The notes beneath the pieces are model-generated. The model worked only from the letters and a program-made list of their open reading frames with translations. It ran no database searches and had not been told where the DNA came from. Positions 33,165-46,309 of a stretch of DNA of 64,000 nt are shown here, piece by piece (position 1 is the first letter of the stretch; each line of letters begins with the position of its first letter). Both the position numbers and the translations under genes were made by a program. Origin of the DNA: Taenia hydatigena. Its lineage: Eukaryota; Platyhelminthes; Cestoda; Cyclophyllidea; Taeniidae. Location of the stretch: assembly GCA_036345935.2 (NCBI GenBank), contig JADWOT020000010.1, forward strand, positions 5,531,417 through 5,595,416, read 5' to 3'.

Positions 33165-36100
33165 ATTAATTTACTGCAGTTTTAACGCATATTAAATTAT
33201 GGTCTTCTGTCTCCAGGCTTCTGGCTCTCATCGGCCCTTTTGCACTAATGTATGTGCAATCAAATTTTATTTCATGAAAATTGCTGAGCCGAATGTGTGT
33301 GCCTGTTAATAAATTTATCAAGCAAAACGCTTTTGAATTCGAATATACGTGCTAGTAAACGTAGTTTTACATATGTATATGCTATTGACGTGTAAGTATG
33401 GATGACTTTCTTGTCGTGAAATTGGTTCTAACGCATGATTATAGGTCTCAACTTATTCGATTAGCAAACCGACTTTGTAACCAGAGGCATAAATACAATA
33501 CGCTAGCATTGACTGCTTTTGAAATGTGAGTATTTATTTGATATTAGTCGCTAAATGAACTCGCTCCTGGTATGCGACAGCTCACATGACTAGATTTGAA
33601 CTATTCACACGAATGCACTCGAGAACATTGATTTTGCCACAGGAATATAAGTGGCGTCGGGCATTGCTTGCTCTTAAAAAGTGAAAATAGCATCAAGACT
33701 CTTTGCAGAGAAGGCATAGAGGGCAAACGACCCAGTATGCAGCTTTTTGTTGGGTCGGATAGAATAGGTGGGATTTGTTGTAGTGCTTGCTAGATGCGGT
33801 ACACTGCATATCAAGGATTTCAGAGAATTAACAATTCAGGCGCTGTTTGGTCTAATTTGTTACTTCCTCCTGATCACCGAATGCTGCAATGTTCCCTTCC
33901 CCATATTCTGCTAGCACGCGAGCATCGTCATTAAAGATGCACTTCGTTTTATTGCAACATATCTTATCCTCAGGATAATCGTGGTGAAAATGCATGCATA
34001 CGCACCCTAGCCACCATCGCCACTAACATCACTGCAAGTTTAGTGCATAAGTAAATAGCAGCACGCGTTTCGAGGATGGTCCTAACAGTGATAAGTAGGG
34101 ATGTATGACTTCATTTGTCTGTCGCCAAAACGGGTTAGGAATCTGTTGACTGTCGTGGCTCTACTATTTCACCTGATCCCTTCGTCAGCGTCAACAGCTT
34201 GGCGATGCTAACAGTCTTCGTCGTTGGATTTTGAGAATGCCAAGACCACTATATTAATGCTCATTGAGAGTTGCATGGTAAAATCAACAATTAATTTGAC
34301 GTTCCTTGGGAAGGTGTCTACTTTGAAGCTTCAAAACTGTAACCCATGTCTTTTATTACGTCATATGGACTGGTTTGCATGGACGGGCAGAGAATGCAGT
34401 ATGTTATTAGATTTATGTTCCTTTGTAGATTTTGCCCCCGCGAAGTGTCTTGTCTACAATTCCACCCTTTTGTTCCCCTCTTCTTGCTATGCCTCATAGT
34501 TCTGATCATCTTTGAAGATCAAATCCTCTGCGCACATCTGAAGTGTACGAAGAGTAAGTGCATGAAATACCGCAAGTGGGTTTGTTTGTTCTGCTCTGGT
34601 CTGCCGTTAGCTATCTTAGCCAATAAACAGCATTGCTAATAGGATCTTTTAAATCCATCTAAAATAGAACTACAACTCCACGTAGGTTGCCATCAAGGTA
34701 TCTTTCTGCAGAAGCCCCCCTTATTTCGATTTGGAAGACACTTCTCTGCATTTTGCACACTAGTTCTAAGTGCTGTGGATATCTTTAAGGAATATTAGCA
34801 TTTCATTCCGTCGCTCAATAAATACAATTGGCTAAACTCATATAAATAAAAAAGAGACAGAAATCGCAGGAGTTGCATGAGATAAAGGCAATATTCAGAT
34901 GCATCATAGGTGCATGCGAGCAAACGAAGGCATCAACGTCAGCTGTGAGGGATAGGTAGGCTGAGTATTGAGTCAATAACAAGCGCAGCTCTTTGCGTCC
35001 ATTTTTCTGCATACTGGGTAAACAATTACTTCTACGCATTCCTCTCATTTGATTCGCTTTGCTTTGCCACACTTTATCAGCTATTTGGATTACCACAGCT
35101 AAGGCATATTTTATGTTCCCAATGTTGCGCTCCACGCCTACTTGCAATTGTATTAACTTTACAATTTCTGGGTTTGTTAATATATGAAGAAGCCACTGCA
35201 TCCTATAAGCTACAAAGCGAAATGACATAACGAAAAATTGGCAATGCTAATCCCTTTATGTCTGGGACAGCATCGCTTATGCTTTACCTATTTTCGCTCA
35301 CTCAAACGCATAGTGGCGGTGTTTTTATGATAATACTACTTAGGCGGATGTGAAGATGTAGAAAACTGCTTGTGGATGGTGACTGATGATTTAAGTTTTG
35401 CAACCGGTAGACGCTTGCTCAATCTTCCCTTACTTAGCTTTGTGAGAATCACTAGGCGAAACAGCAGCTGAGTTTGTCTGCCCCATTAGTTCAACCAACT
35501 CGTGTATTCCAATGCTCTCATCGTCGTTTGTCGAGCGCTACCCCAAAAGTGGGGACTGATGCTGAGGCATAACTCAAAATATCTTCGATTAACATCTTTA
35601 TTGGAACAGGTTTCCTCCGCTGAGTCTGGACCATCAATTTTCGTTTGTCTTTCTCCTCCAACCAACTTGTTTGTGTACCACAACATCTTCACTGATTTCG
35701 ATTTTGCTTGAGCAGAATAATCCAGAGTTTATACAAACGCATTTGAGTTATGCACAATTTAATGTAGCAATTCAGGCCCTGTCACAGTTTGCATTTGTTG
35801 TAGATAGGTGACATACACAACCGTGACGAGGAAATACTGGCATTCGAGTCAGTAAAGACCTTGAGGTAAATAATTGCACTCTGCACGATCTCACACTAAG
35901 GAATTATTTAGTAATTTTGTGTTCACAGTAATTATGGCGAAATGTTGTTGATCTAAGCGCTGCTCTGTCCGTGCACTAGTGTAAAAAGGATTAGATGCTT
36001 TTATATTCTTACCCACTTAATGCAATTGCATAAAGAACGATTAAAGAAGCAACGCTGCAGAAGCTACTGCTAGATCCAATCCCTTTAGCCACTTCTAGTT

Positions 36101-38265
36101 AAACTATCTTCTTCTCGTTTATGAAGCAGGCCGAATTACAAACTAACACATAACGAAGCCTTAGCTGAAGTGTTTGCAAACATTTTTAGAAATATTACTG
36201 ACGCGAAGCCTTAAAAAATTTGTAAAAATTGTTTCCAGATTAAAACAAAATTGGCCTGGTAATATAAGACGTATCGTTCGCCTATCCTGTTTAAGTTTTA
36301 AGCTGCACATCTATGCATGGATCGTGTGGGCTGCATTAAAACCGCCAGTCAGACAAGTGTGGCTTGCTATAAGTGTCAGAACACACGAGAACATTAGATT
36401 TATTTTATTAGAAACAATATCGGGAGTCGAGGTACGAATCAGCCTGCCGCTTTGGTGGTTAGTGAGTTCTATAGATTTTCAGACTATTGGAAGATCTGAA
36501 TTTGCGTTCAAACATCCACATTGACCATAGAACCACTAATTAGCATACTCTGATTAAAGGTATAAAATAGCTGCCTAGTGATAATCGCTGTTGGTCACTC
36601 GGGAGGGTAGAGGTTAGCCCGAAATTGTTGATATCAGGGGACAACAAGCATATTTTAAACCGACTTCTTCGTTCAGTTTTTAAGGCAAATATTTTTTCTC
36701 TGCAATGTTCATCTCATATGCAGTGCAAGGACATTTAATTGTCGACAACATATTGCGTCTACTTCAATTTAGGCGTTCGTTATGGGACGCGTCTGCTTAC
36801 AAGAACTGATCGATCGCGTGGGACAGGAACATGCGCATGCTAGGTCGTTGCGGCTAAAAAATTCGCTTCCCGATGATCTATCTACTCTGGAGGTTTAAGC
36901 GTGTGGGACGTTGTCTTGAATTGCGGATTGACATACCTGGTCGTGGAGACTGTCATCATGGCAAATATAAACATTGAGATTTAGGAACTCGTGAATGAGT
37001 AGAATCGACAAAGTGTATCACCTTAAAACCAACTGGCAAAAAATTTTGTTAGCACACGATTTGAGAGTTCCTCTATACTGGGGGACAAATATCCCCCTCA
37101 TGAATTTGCTTGCATGGGGCTTTTTCGGGTTCCTTGTCAACAACGTTCATCGACTAAGCAGCAAAATATGAAATCGCGAATGTTATCGATTAGTTTGCCA
37201 CCAATTCATAGTAAGCAGCCTAGCCAAATGTCAGTCACTGCGGGCCGTGCATTTGCTATGAAGTTGGAGCTGTCATTGCTTTGATGCTGCACGGGGCACA
37301 TAACATGATCAAATTTAAGTAATCAACTACGAGGGTGTGCCTTCCAATGTCGCACTTGATTGACGCCTACCCGCCTGCACTGCTTGACTTGTTTACTTGA
37401 ATGCTCGAATACACTAGAATGGCAGCTGAAATCACATCCAAGTCAGTTGTTTAAGTCAGCATCACTTTTAATCTCTGCGGTTTAAACTAAAAAACAAATC
37501 AATGGAAGTGGTTTAAGGATTCTGTCATAAAGTAGTCCAGATATGATGCACGAAACTTTATTAGTTTGAATTCGTAAAAATATGCAGATTTAAGGGGCAG
37601 ACCTATAGTTCGTGATTAATCTCGGTGGCAACAGCAATTTCAATCTGACTTATGCGCACCTCAACGGGCATAATAAAAGCGTCTACCACCAGCGTTTGGG
37701 TTGTAATACACGCGTCTCCAGCCTTCTCACCTTTAATGACTTATAAGCTGTGTGGTGATGTGAGTACGAGATGTGGAAGGCGTGGCACCAAGTGCAGAAA
37801 TGCTCATCTAGGTCGAAGATGCTTAGTTCCGCTTTTCATTGTGCACATAAACCACTGATATTCTAAGCCTGAGCACGAGCAAAAATGGCAACACGATAGC
37901 ATAACATGATATGAAACAAATGTTTATTTAGTGGTAGCTAAAGCTATGGGAAAGCACAATTGGTTAACGCTGGGAAGTATTAGTGCAGGTATTAACAAAC
38001 GTTCCTGCTTCGTCTTGCCACTTTGTAAGATCCTGTAGTAAGTTTGGACAATAATATTGTGAACAAAGCTTGGTAAGTGATTACCTAGTCCATGACTGTC
38101 AAGATTCTTTCGCTTGCTGTTTTGTCAACCGTGATGAGCTTCTTTGTGCTAGCATTCGAGTGTCGACGCCCACAACGCCTACCAATATCTGCCAGCGTCA
38201 GGTAACAAAGGACAGGCAGTCATTAATTGTCGATGGTTCTTATTGGCCCCATACCAAACATTAGC
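33165..38265. other. Long stretch with no supported gene
   Basis: About 5.1 kb. No RNA gene, array or member of the repeat families is recognised. Open frames of 116 codons (36174-36524, +) and 137 codons (34815-35228, -) are within what chance gives in a window this size at this composition and have no recognisable motif. A Cys-rich stretch near 34540-34638 (+; KWVCLFCSGLPLAILANKQH) has finger-like Cys/His spacing but lacks the core aromatic residue. Confidence 0.45.
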
Positions 38266-38269
38266 AGTC

Positions 38270-38690
38270 CTGTCACGAAACCGGTTGTAGATCCCATTTA
38301 TCTTGCTCTTCAAAGTGTAAATAGGAAGGTGCAACCACTATATTCACAGAGGTAAGGAGAGTGCAATGAATCTTATTCAAGTGGTTCATTGCGTGACATT
38401 TTATTGCCAAGGATGTTCTGTAAATAGCTATCACTGCGGCGCAGGAGAAATGAATGCCTTCTACCCTAGTCATTATGCTCTTCATAGTACACAGCACGAT
38501 TGTATGCACTGTCAGCCTTTATACCCTTTATGGTCAAGCAATCAATAACTGAACAGATTGCAAAAAAATGGAAACTTCTTGGCATTACAACCTTTGCTAA
38601 ATGACCTATTTTAGTGTAGTGCGTTATTCTCTCCTCATCAAATCGAATCGATGGTCACTAGATTTACATGACATTGCAGCACAGATAGGT
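38270..38690 (-). pseudogene. Very degraded relative of the 43.3 kb zinc-finger copy
   Basis: The stretch 38600-38690 matches 43560-43650 in the same orientation (GTGCGTTATTCTCTCC-like, then an ATCGAATCGATGGTCACTAG-like block). Further left, ATTCAAGTGGTTCATTGCG near 38373 lines up with ATCCAAGTCGTTGTG near 43399. On the minus strand this region reads stops and short pieces such as CEYSGCTF, where the better copies read CVQCFEGCNTF. No zinc finger survives. The homology is judged by eye over short anchors. Confidence 0.35.
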
Positions 38691-38699
38691 GGAATACAG

Positions 38700-41600
38700 T
38701 CTCTATGGGCGAGCTACCTATAAAGTTGTTGAAAAGCATGAGTTGTCAAGCTTAAACCAATTATTTGTGGCTTTATAAGAAGGGTAAGAAAACTTCTTAG
38801 CGTGACAAACGCTCAAAATTAGGTAGACTAGGGTTTTGTGTGAATGGATCTTTCGACCAAGCCAGCTTCAACGAGTCAGAACCAATGCGCACGATTAAGA
38901 ATGCATATTTATCTACGAGCACACTTGGTGGCAGCTATTTAGAGCAATTCAAAGCCATTTCCTTGATTGACTGCTTTAGTGATCATTCAAGTCGGAGTAA
39001 CAGCAGTCGCAATTGTACATTTCAAAGAAGTAAAGAACAATCGAATTGCTAGCAATGCAATTGCTTGCGTGTAGCAGTGTTTCTCTGGTTGTTCTTGAAC
39101 TTAAAGTCTGTCATTTGTTGCTTTGGGTCGTGGATGCAGTAGCATTGGTGTCATTGGTGTACTTTTACTCCCAAAACAGAACAAAATTGTGTTGGACGGC
39201 TTTAGCAACTGCTATTTAATAATATATTCTCCAATTTGTAGGAGCATTTTACCTCTTTTTTGCACTTTGTTTAAGTCCTTGCCATATCTTGCCGTGATAG
39301 TTGAGAGTGATGAGTGATGGGTCTTTTGCACCCAGTGATGTCTGGTCTATTTACAAACTTTCCACTGCTCATCATTTACAGGCCCCTGTGGGATCATCCA
39401 AACAATGACAGCTCGTAGACCGAGCTACATCGATACTCACCATACAAAACTTGCAAGATAAGAACCAACAAACGGTCAGGTAAAAGCCCGCACACTACAA
39501 GCCTGTTATCTCAAAGTGCCTTGCCCAAACTACTTTCCATAGGTTTTCTGGCAAACGCAGCATGTCCTAGTAAAGTAACCAAATCTTCGTCAACCATTGC
39601 ACATTACTTACATGCAACCTTTCTAATTTGTTCATTTACTACCACCATTTACCCGTTGCCTGCAGCAGAGTGTTTCATTTACTAACTAGCTTTTCAGTAG
39701 CATCTTTCCTCAATGCTACGCCTTCGTTGCTATGCCAATAATAGTGACATCGCACCGCGCGCACATCTTAGGGCTAATTATTAAGCAGACTACTTAATGG
39801 CTTAATGGATGAAAAGAGCGCGATCGGCCATTCAGATGCATATTGGATTCACTTCGTAAAGTCTATTCTCACCAAAAACACCGATTTCTTCATTGCATCG
39901 TTGTCAGTAGCAGTGGTGAGCACTACCGACTCCATAACTTTTAGTTTTGACGTGGACACCAGTGACCGCAGCGAAAGCAGTCTACACCTATGCCTAAATG
40001 CCATCATTTTTTTCAGCTTGATAATACTTTTCGAACAAGTTTAACTGGCTCCTTGAAATTTTATCTTACTCTGGCTCAATGGCTTATCGGGGACTAGATA
40101 AGCAGCAAAAAGATCTACAATTAGAAATATGGAGCAGACCACTGACGCTGGTGAAAGACTGGTTCCTATTTTATCACCGAAACCTAAAGCAGTTATGGGT
40201 CATTCTGAAAGTTAGTCAGGTAGTACTATGAACATGACTTCACGCCATACATCTGTGCTAGCTCTCTGATGTCAGCCGTTGGAAGAAAACACTGGGTTTA
40301 TAATTAGAAATATTTATGCGATGCCCGATTTCTGTGATCTCTTTGTGGCAGTTGACAGTAGATTGTGTGAATTTTCGCTTTTCACCAACAAAATGCTTGT
40401 CTTAGCAGAGATTTTTATAACCATGCAGAAATTCGTGAAATGCAAAAAATGATTTGAATGAGCCACTAGCGCATCGTAACACAAAATATGTGCTTAAATC
40501 ACTTGCACGTTTATCTATTTATTCACTCCCTATTAGGTACGCTGAACTATTGGGATAACCTGCTTCGATTGGCCCACTTGACGCATTCTGAAGCTTCCGC
40601 ACATCATTAGAAGCCTCACTTTGCCTAATTCTCCAACCATTTACTAGCTTAATGTATGAAAACCAGTAGTTCTTTTTATTCACAATGCGTCTGGTTACTT
40701 TGGTTCCTTACGATTGGTGGCGTTTACCACGCGCATGCAATACTAGCTTGCTTGGCCTAAAGCAATTAATGAATTTTATGTGGTTCGTAATGTAATGCCA
40801 CTGGTAAATGTACGATTAGCTGGAGACCTGGTCTAATGCAAACAGCAATTAGTGGTATGGTGTCAGTATTTTATAAAACATTTAAGCTTCGCATTTGGTA
40901 ATTCAATAAATCTAGCACGGTCCATAGCGGACGGCAACAAACGACTTAAAGACATGTTCGACGTTTTATTTTGGTTCCACGCATGCATACAGCAATGTAA
41001 GAAGGGCCACAAAATAGATCGTAAAGAGCCAACTAAATTACTGGATTCAAGTGCTGAAGGAAATGAGCGTCCTCATTCATATCTAAACAGTAAAATGAAA
41101 TGCATGCCACAATGAAACGCAGATTGCTTCAAAGAAAGCAAGACTTTGCATTCATTTGCTTCAATATTTTATGCTAAACAAAAAGAAACTAGGAATCGGT
41201 AAGGTTATTCGCATTTCTACGCCAACTGTCTTAGCATAGCGTCATATGAATTTTGCCCAGTTGCAATGATTTTGGCGCTAGTTTGTGCTGCTTCACAAAT
41301 AAGCAATCTTAAATGTCGCCTATGTGGTTAGCTAAGGCAATTCATTCTGATTTTGCACAAATAACACCATTGTGCTTCTGTGTGGCAGATCTCGGAACAC
41401 TTCTGGCAGGTTCAGCGTTGCAAGCAAGCAAATGTAAACGCTCTCTCGCTTTGTCCCTTCCCTAGGTATTGTTGTGATAATCAGTGATTTTCTTGATCCT
41501 AACCAGCTAAACTGATTTGTTTGGCATGGCCCAACCAACCGCTACTCTCTCCAGGTCTAGGCCAGGTGATGTCATTCTGAAAATCGCCTGGGAAATAACA

Positions 41601-43270
41601 CTCCACAGCATTTACCTCATTTAGCTGCTTTAGCATGCGCGTAGACAAAGTTATGAGCTAGATATCATCTAAAGCTTTAAAGATAAACGCTTGCGGACTC
41701 GGCCGTTGGTCTTGATCTTGAAGTATTTTATGCCATTTTCATGGCCCTAATCAGGCGCCACTTTGTTGCATTTCTGTCTTCCCCACGTTGATAGTAAGGA
41801 CACGGAATCACCCTCAGTGCAAAACCATACATGGCAGAGCGCTGGCTTTGCACTCCGAATGCTATCGAACTAGTCATCCTGACCACGTTAACTTAATCTG
41901 GATTTTCTTTATGTGTGACATCTCAGCGTTAAAGTGATGTCTATTACTATATCGCAATTACCTGCGAGTTTTCTGCATATCCCAGAGGTTATCTTTCTTA
42001 AGGTTAAGAAATCGTTCCACTAATTACAGCAAACAGTGCCGGGGCTCACAAATCACATGAGTTCAGCTTGCATTTGAGCCAACACTCCGTAGTTGGCGAA
42101 ACCGAAGTGCTTCTTAGACTATTGTAGGCTTATCTTTAATTCATGCACCACCAGAATAATGCAGTCGCAATCATATCTAGATTTAATAATACCACAAATA
42201 GCAGTAAAGTGGAAACCATTCTTTTGAAAGGCAAAACTTAACAAAGCATATTTTGCCTTTATGCTCTAAAAATATTTGTCTACACTACTAATACATTAGT
42301 TTACACTTTTATGGAGGTCCCGGATTATGTGGTCTCATCCAGATTGCATTTTAATCTAAGTGATGACATTTAAAGTAAACTTTTAAATTGCTTAATAACT
42401 CGCCACATCGGCAGGTCATCGGAAGCATTTGTGCAGTTTATGCACGCAGATTAGAACGGCTTAAAACATCTTGCTGATAGGTCTTAAGAGTGTCTTCGAG
42501 TGCATCGCAAAGAATAGCTGATTGTCAGCCTCTTTGAGAGACTTCATTTATTTAACCATCCAATATTTCTATGCCGCATTACTTTTGGCTGCCCACATCG
42601 TTACTTTCCGATTAGCATTAATAGGTGGGACTTAAGTTCATCTGTTCTACAAACAGGACTATATCCGGTTTTAAAACCATGGAGTTCTTTTGCTTCTTCT
42701 GTCCATTGTCTACCTACTATGATGTGACAGCATAGCATCTGACCGAAAATATTTTGATGCATCAGGTTTAGCAATAAAGCCACTAAACAAAGAAGCTCAT
42801 GAAATAGCATTTGTTACGTCCTGCTTGTCAGCCTATTATTTTATAAACCGTAGGACCAAGACATATTTATCCCCCAGAATTCTCCGGTAGGATTTCATTA
42901 GCTCGTAATAAAAGGGGAAGCATTCCCTTTCCTCATCTGCATTATGAACGCGATATCCCTGTGTTCAAATGAAGCCCGCAGGAAAAGAAGGCGCAAGTGC
43001 TCAATGGCGCCTCGTTCAGTTGATTAATCCTGGTCTGTGTGGGATAATGTCACATGATGTCGTCAAAATTGGGCCCGCAGATAATGCAGCGGCAAGTTTT
43101 TTTACCTTTTCTTTAGCAGAGCACGCTTGTGCCTTCTCAAGCACGTGGGATTAAGGAGAATTTCGGTTCTCGAAATCCCTTAATCTCTTCAGGAATCTCG
43201 GATCTGATGTCAAGACACGTTTTAGTCTTCATTGGAATAGGAACGTAACTGGAAGGGCAAGGAACATGGA
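38700..43270. other. Long stretch with no supported gene
   Basis: About 4.6 kb with no recognised exon, RNA gene or repeat family member. Confidence 0.45.
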
Positions 43271-43287
43271 ATGCAATCAAACCTTAC

Positions 43288-43775
43288 CAGCATGTGCCTT
43301 TGCGTGGTGCTCCGCCTCCAAAAGTGAGCTGAACCCATAAAGCCATTGCATGCACAAGCCGAACTTGCGATTACTGCGACGCAGGAGGTGTTGCTGCATC
43401 CAATCCAAGTCGTTGTGTTCTTTATTGCAGACGGTACATTTGCGTACGCCTTCAGCCACTACTTTACTACCCACAGCAAAATTAAACAAGGAATTAAGCA
43501 AATTAAAGAAAAATATCAATTGTTCTTTGGCGTATATAATGGTATACAAACGGCTCATACTTTAGCACGGTGCATTATTCTCTCCACATGAAATAGAATT
43601 GATGGGTATTAAATTTGCACGACGTTGCAACTGCGTCTCTCGATCAGCTCTAGAGGGTTTCTCAGTAAACTCTTTACCGAGGATATACTTTAGTTGGAAA
43701 TGGTTGATCATGTGCATCTTCTGATGTAAATTCTAGGGAACGAAGAACAATTCACGCACTTATCACGATCCCCTC
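43288..43775 (-). pseudogene. C2H2 zinc-finger gene copy with damaged fingers
   Basis: On the minus strand, exon-like segment 43458-43288 is the counterpart of 11862-12044. It reads RKCTVCNKEHNDLDWMQQHL, then CMQWLYGFSSLLEAEHHAKAH, and ends G|GTAAGG in the same phase as its relative; sequence just after the donor (TTTGATTGCA) also matches. Finger 1 has lost its second His (Arg) and finger 2 its second Cys (Trp). It keeps the final His that the 11862-12044 exon lacks. Upstream on the same strand, 43775-43685 holds another finger: CVNC at 43747-43758, then H-x3-H at 43700-43714, with a frameshift between the Cys and His halves. No exon matching 12253-12431 is recognised downstream. This is a dead or dying relative on the opposite strand. 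Confidence 0.6.
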
Positions 43776-43789
43776 ACGCAACCCAATCT

Positions 43790-45430
43790 CGTCTCCCAAG
43801 TTGATAAGGACTGCTTCGCGTGGCCTTCTATTGTTTTCCGTCTTCCCGCTATAACCTTTAATTAAGGGATCTTAAGCTACGAATTTCTTCTGCAATAGAG
43901 AAAAAGATTTCATGCAAAACCACTTAGCACCTCCGATTCGGTGCAGTTATGAATCCTGACTCCCTTACTCTCCAGCCCTTAATGCCTTGAGTTTGGCTTT
44001 TATCTTTTAAATTTTAGTGACCGAACATTGCTTACAACCTTCAAGATGCTAATATTGTATAACAATCTCATTCATGGTAAATACTTTTGATAGCCAGAAT
44101 AGTAAGCCGTTTTCCTGCAATTCAATAGAGCCCTGCGAGTACGATGCATAGGCTTGCACAGTTAAGGCGTTCATGGACTTACTACGGAAGAACTCAAACA
44201 GCTTAAGAATGACAGATTATAAGGGCTATATGAAAAGGTCAACAACCCACTTTTACTAATTTTCTGTTAGTGGGATTATACAGGCTTGATGCGCACGAAT
44301 CGCGCTGTTTTCACGATTACACATGCACCGACGGTGCCAATGAGAGTGTCCCCAAGGCCTGAAGCAGCAAAGAGAAAACTACAAAATCTGAAAAATTACC
44401 ATGTTGCGCATACGCCAACCCTGTTCTTAATGTCAAAAAATAAGTAGGAGTAGCGTTGCTAGGACTTAATTGTTCCCCTGCGCAATCAGCGCCTTAAGCA
44501 ACTAATGCTCTGACTTGAAGATCCAGTCAAGCTGTCACTGTTCGAGGTGGCTGTAAACAACCTTAAATAAACCATCATCAAGTAGTTTTGTTGAAGTGTG
44601 CACATTCCTCATTGTGGACCTCTGTTCTGATTCGTCTCTTTTGGTTGGTCGACGAATCCCCCAACTGCCATACCCAGGTTCTTCTGTTTTGCCAACCACT
44701 TATCACAGCTGCAATAAAATCGTCTTTCATTTTGCATTTTGATTCTCATTGCTTTCAGAATGCCAGCACATTGCTCTTCCTACAAATGCGAAAAAAACAT
44801 TTGCAGTAAATCCTGGTGCATTGGTTTTAAGGAGCCATTGCTAAGCAAATGCGACACAGGGCTGTAGGACATAAATTTTAAGGCGTTTACTCTTTACGTT
44901 GGCAAAATGCTTAAATCGGGTTGGATTGTTGGCGTAGAAAGAAAGTAGACTATGCTTTCAGAGTAAGCCAGGAGAGGTTAGATGCTTTTATCATTGGCAG
45001 CCAATAAGTAATACCGGCCTTGTCTGCATAACTGGTGCCAGGTTTGGATGCTAATCACATTATTGGGCATGTTTAGCACTGAATGATTCATAACTTTGCT
45101 TCTTGACCGCATTAGTTAAGGCTGTCATCAAAAAAGGCGGAGTGTTTTTAAACACTTTGCATTAATATTCAAGTCAGTAAAGATAAAAACACTCAAAATG
45201 ATACCCATATGTCCTTCCGAACTCTTATTGGAAGTTTTAAATAGCGTTCGCTAGGATCTGTGTAATTATGGTCGACTTTTGAACCTTGGAAATGCCATTT
45301 AGCATGCCAGGGTTCCCTTTGCATGTGTAAAGCATTCATTAGGAATTGCGCAAATCGCATTCCAGCATTCAATTTTATATTTCTTTATTAACAGCTTATT
45401 TGCTGCTCCAACTTCAATGGAAAGCCTACG
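43790..45430. other. Stretch with no supported gene
   Basis: About 1.6 kb with no recognised exon, RNA gene or repeat. Confidence 0.45.
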
Positions 45431-45439
45431 CTGCAACAC

Positions 45440-46300
45440 CACGTCAACATTTTCCAAACCGACACAGCTGGCATGCATATTAGCGAAGCGACTTGGATAA
45501 AACGCACAATGAATTCTAATCTTCACGATTAGAGTTAGTTGGCACGGTCCCTACTACCACTGCAAAACGTCGGTAGGCCAGTTGATTTATAAAAGATGTC
45601 ATGGAATCGACCTTCATACAGCGAGACTGGTGTAAGGTTCTATGGCTTTTAAAGCGAAATTCTGCATTCCCTAAAGCCTAGTAGTCCGCACTGTTGTGGA
45701 ATGAGATTTATGGGGAGCAAGGAGTGGAATGCAAAACAATCGACACGACAATGCCATGGGGCGATCTTACCACTCAGAAAATTGAGCAGGGTCAATGCTC
45801 TTCTCGTTATTGGACTTAATGCATCTGCTTAGCGCAAGCAAGGAACAACTCTCTGCACACATCTCACCGAGATATTGGCCTTGTTATTGCTGCATAAGAG
45901 TTCCCAACAAGTGTTCATGCCAACATCACGCAGCAAATTCAAGTTCTTAAATATGCATCCGTAGGACAAGAAAGAGAAATTCTTCCTTGGTGCTGATCGC
46001 GCGACATTTCGAGCACATTGCACGAGGCTGAAGGATGCTTGATGCTGCACTAACGTGCAAACACAGTGGAAGCTGAAAAGCTGGAGTGTTGTGAGTGATC
46101 GAGAGCGTCAGGTTTAGCTCAGTTTCTGTTCGCACTTAGCGATGGTGCGGCCGGAAAACTGAATGCGACTTTCTAGTGAATTGTCCACGAGCATGACGAA
46201 GTCATTAGCATGCTAGACTGTAGTTTCTTTTATTTGTATCCTTCTCATCGGTTGCCACATTGGCCAGATGCAATATAATCGTGACGCAGCTGCTCACACT
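45440..46300 (-). repeat. Dispersed block R3, copy B (pairs with 32040-32862)
   Basis: Anchors shared with copy A are GAAGCGACTTGGATAAAACG near 45486, GGGAGCAAGGAGTGGAATGC near 45714, TTATTGCTGCATAAGAGTTC near 45882, GAGCGTCAGGTTTAG near 46104 and GGTTGCCACATTGGCCAGAT near 46252. The two copies share a series of blocks at constant spacing, so they descend from one unit of at least 800 bp. No tandem block follows this copy. No intact frame spans it. Confidence 0.75.
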
Positions 46301-46309
46301 AGGCCAGCC

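Noticed and set aside
34540..34638. Cys/His-rich piece KWVCLFCSGLPLAILANKQH
   Set aside because: Cys and His spacing fits a finger but the core aromatic position and the second His are absent.
34815..35228. 137-codon frame on the minus strand
   Set aside because: Within chance expectation; no recognisable domain.
43255..43275. GGGCAAGGAACATGGAATGC, nearly identical to part of R1 at 9838-9855
   Set aside because: The match is under 20 bases, on the strand opposite to the local zinc-finger copy, and does not extend either way.
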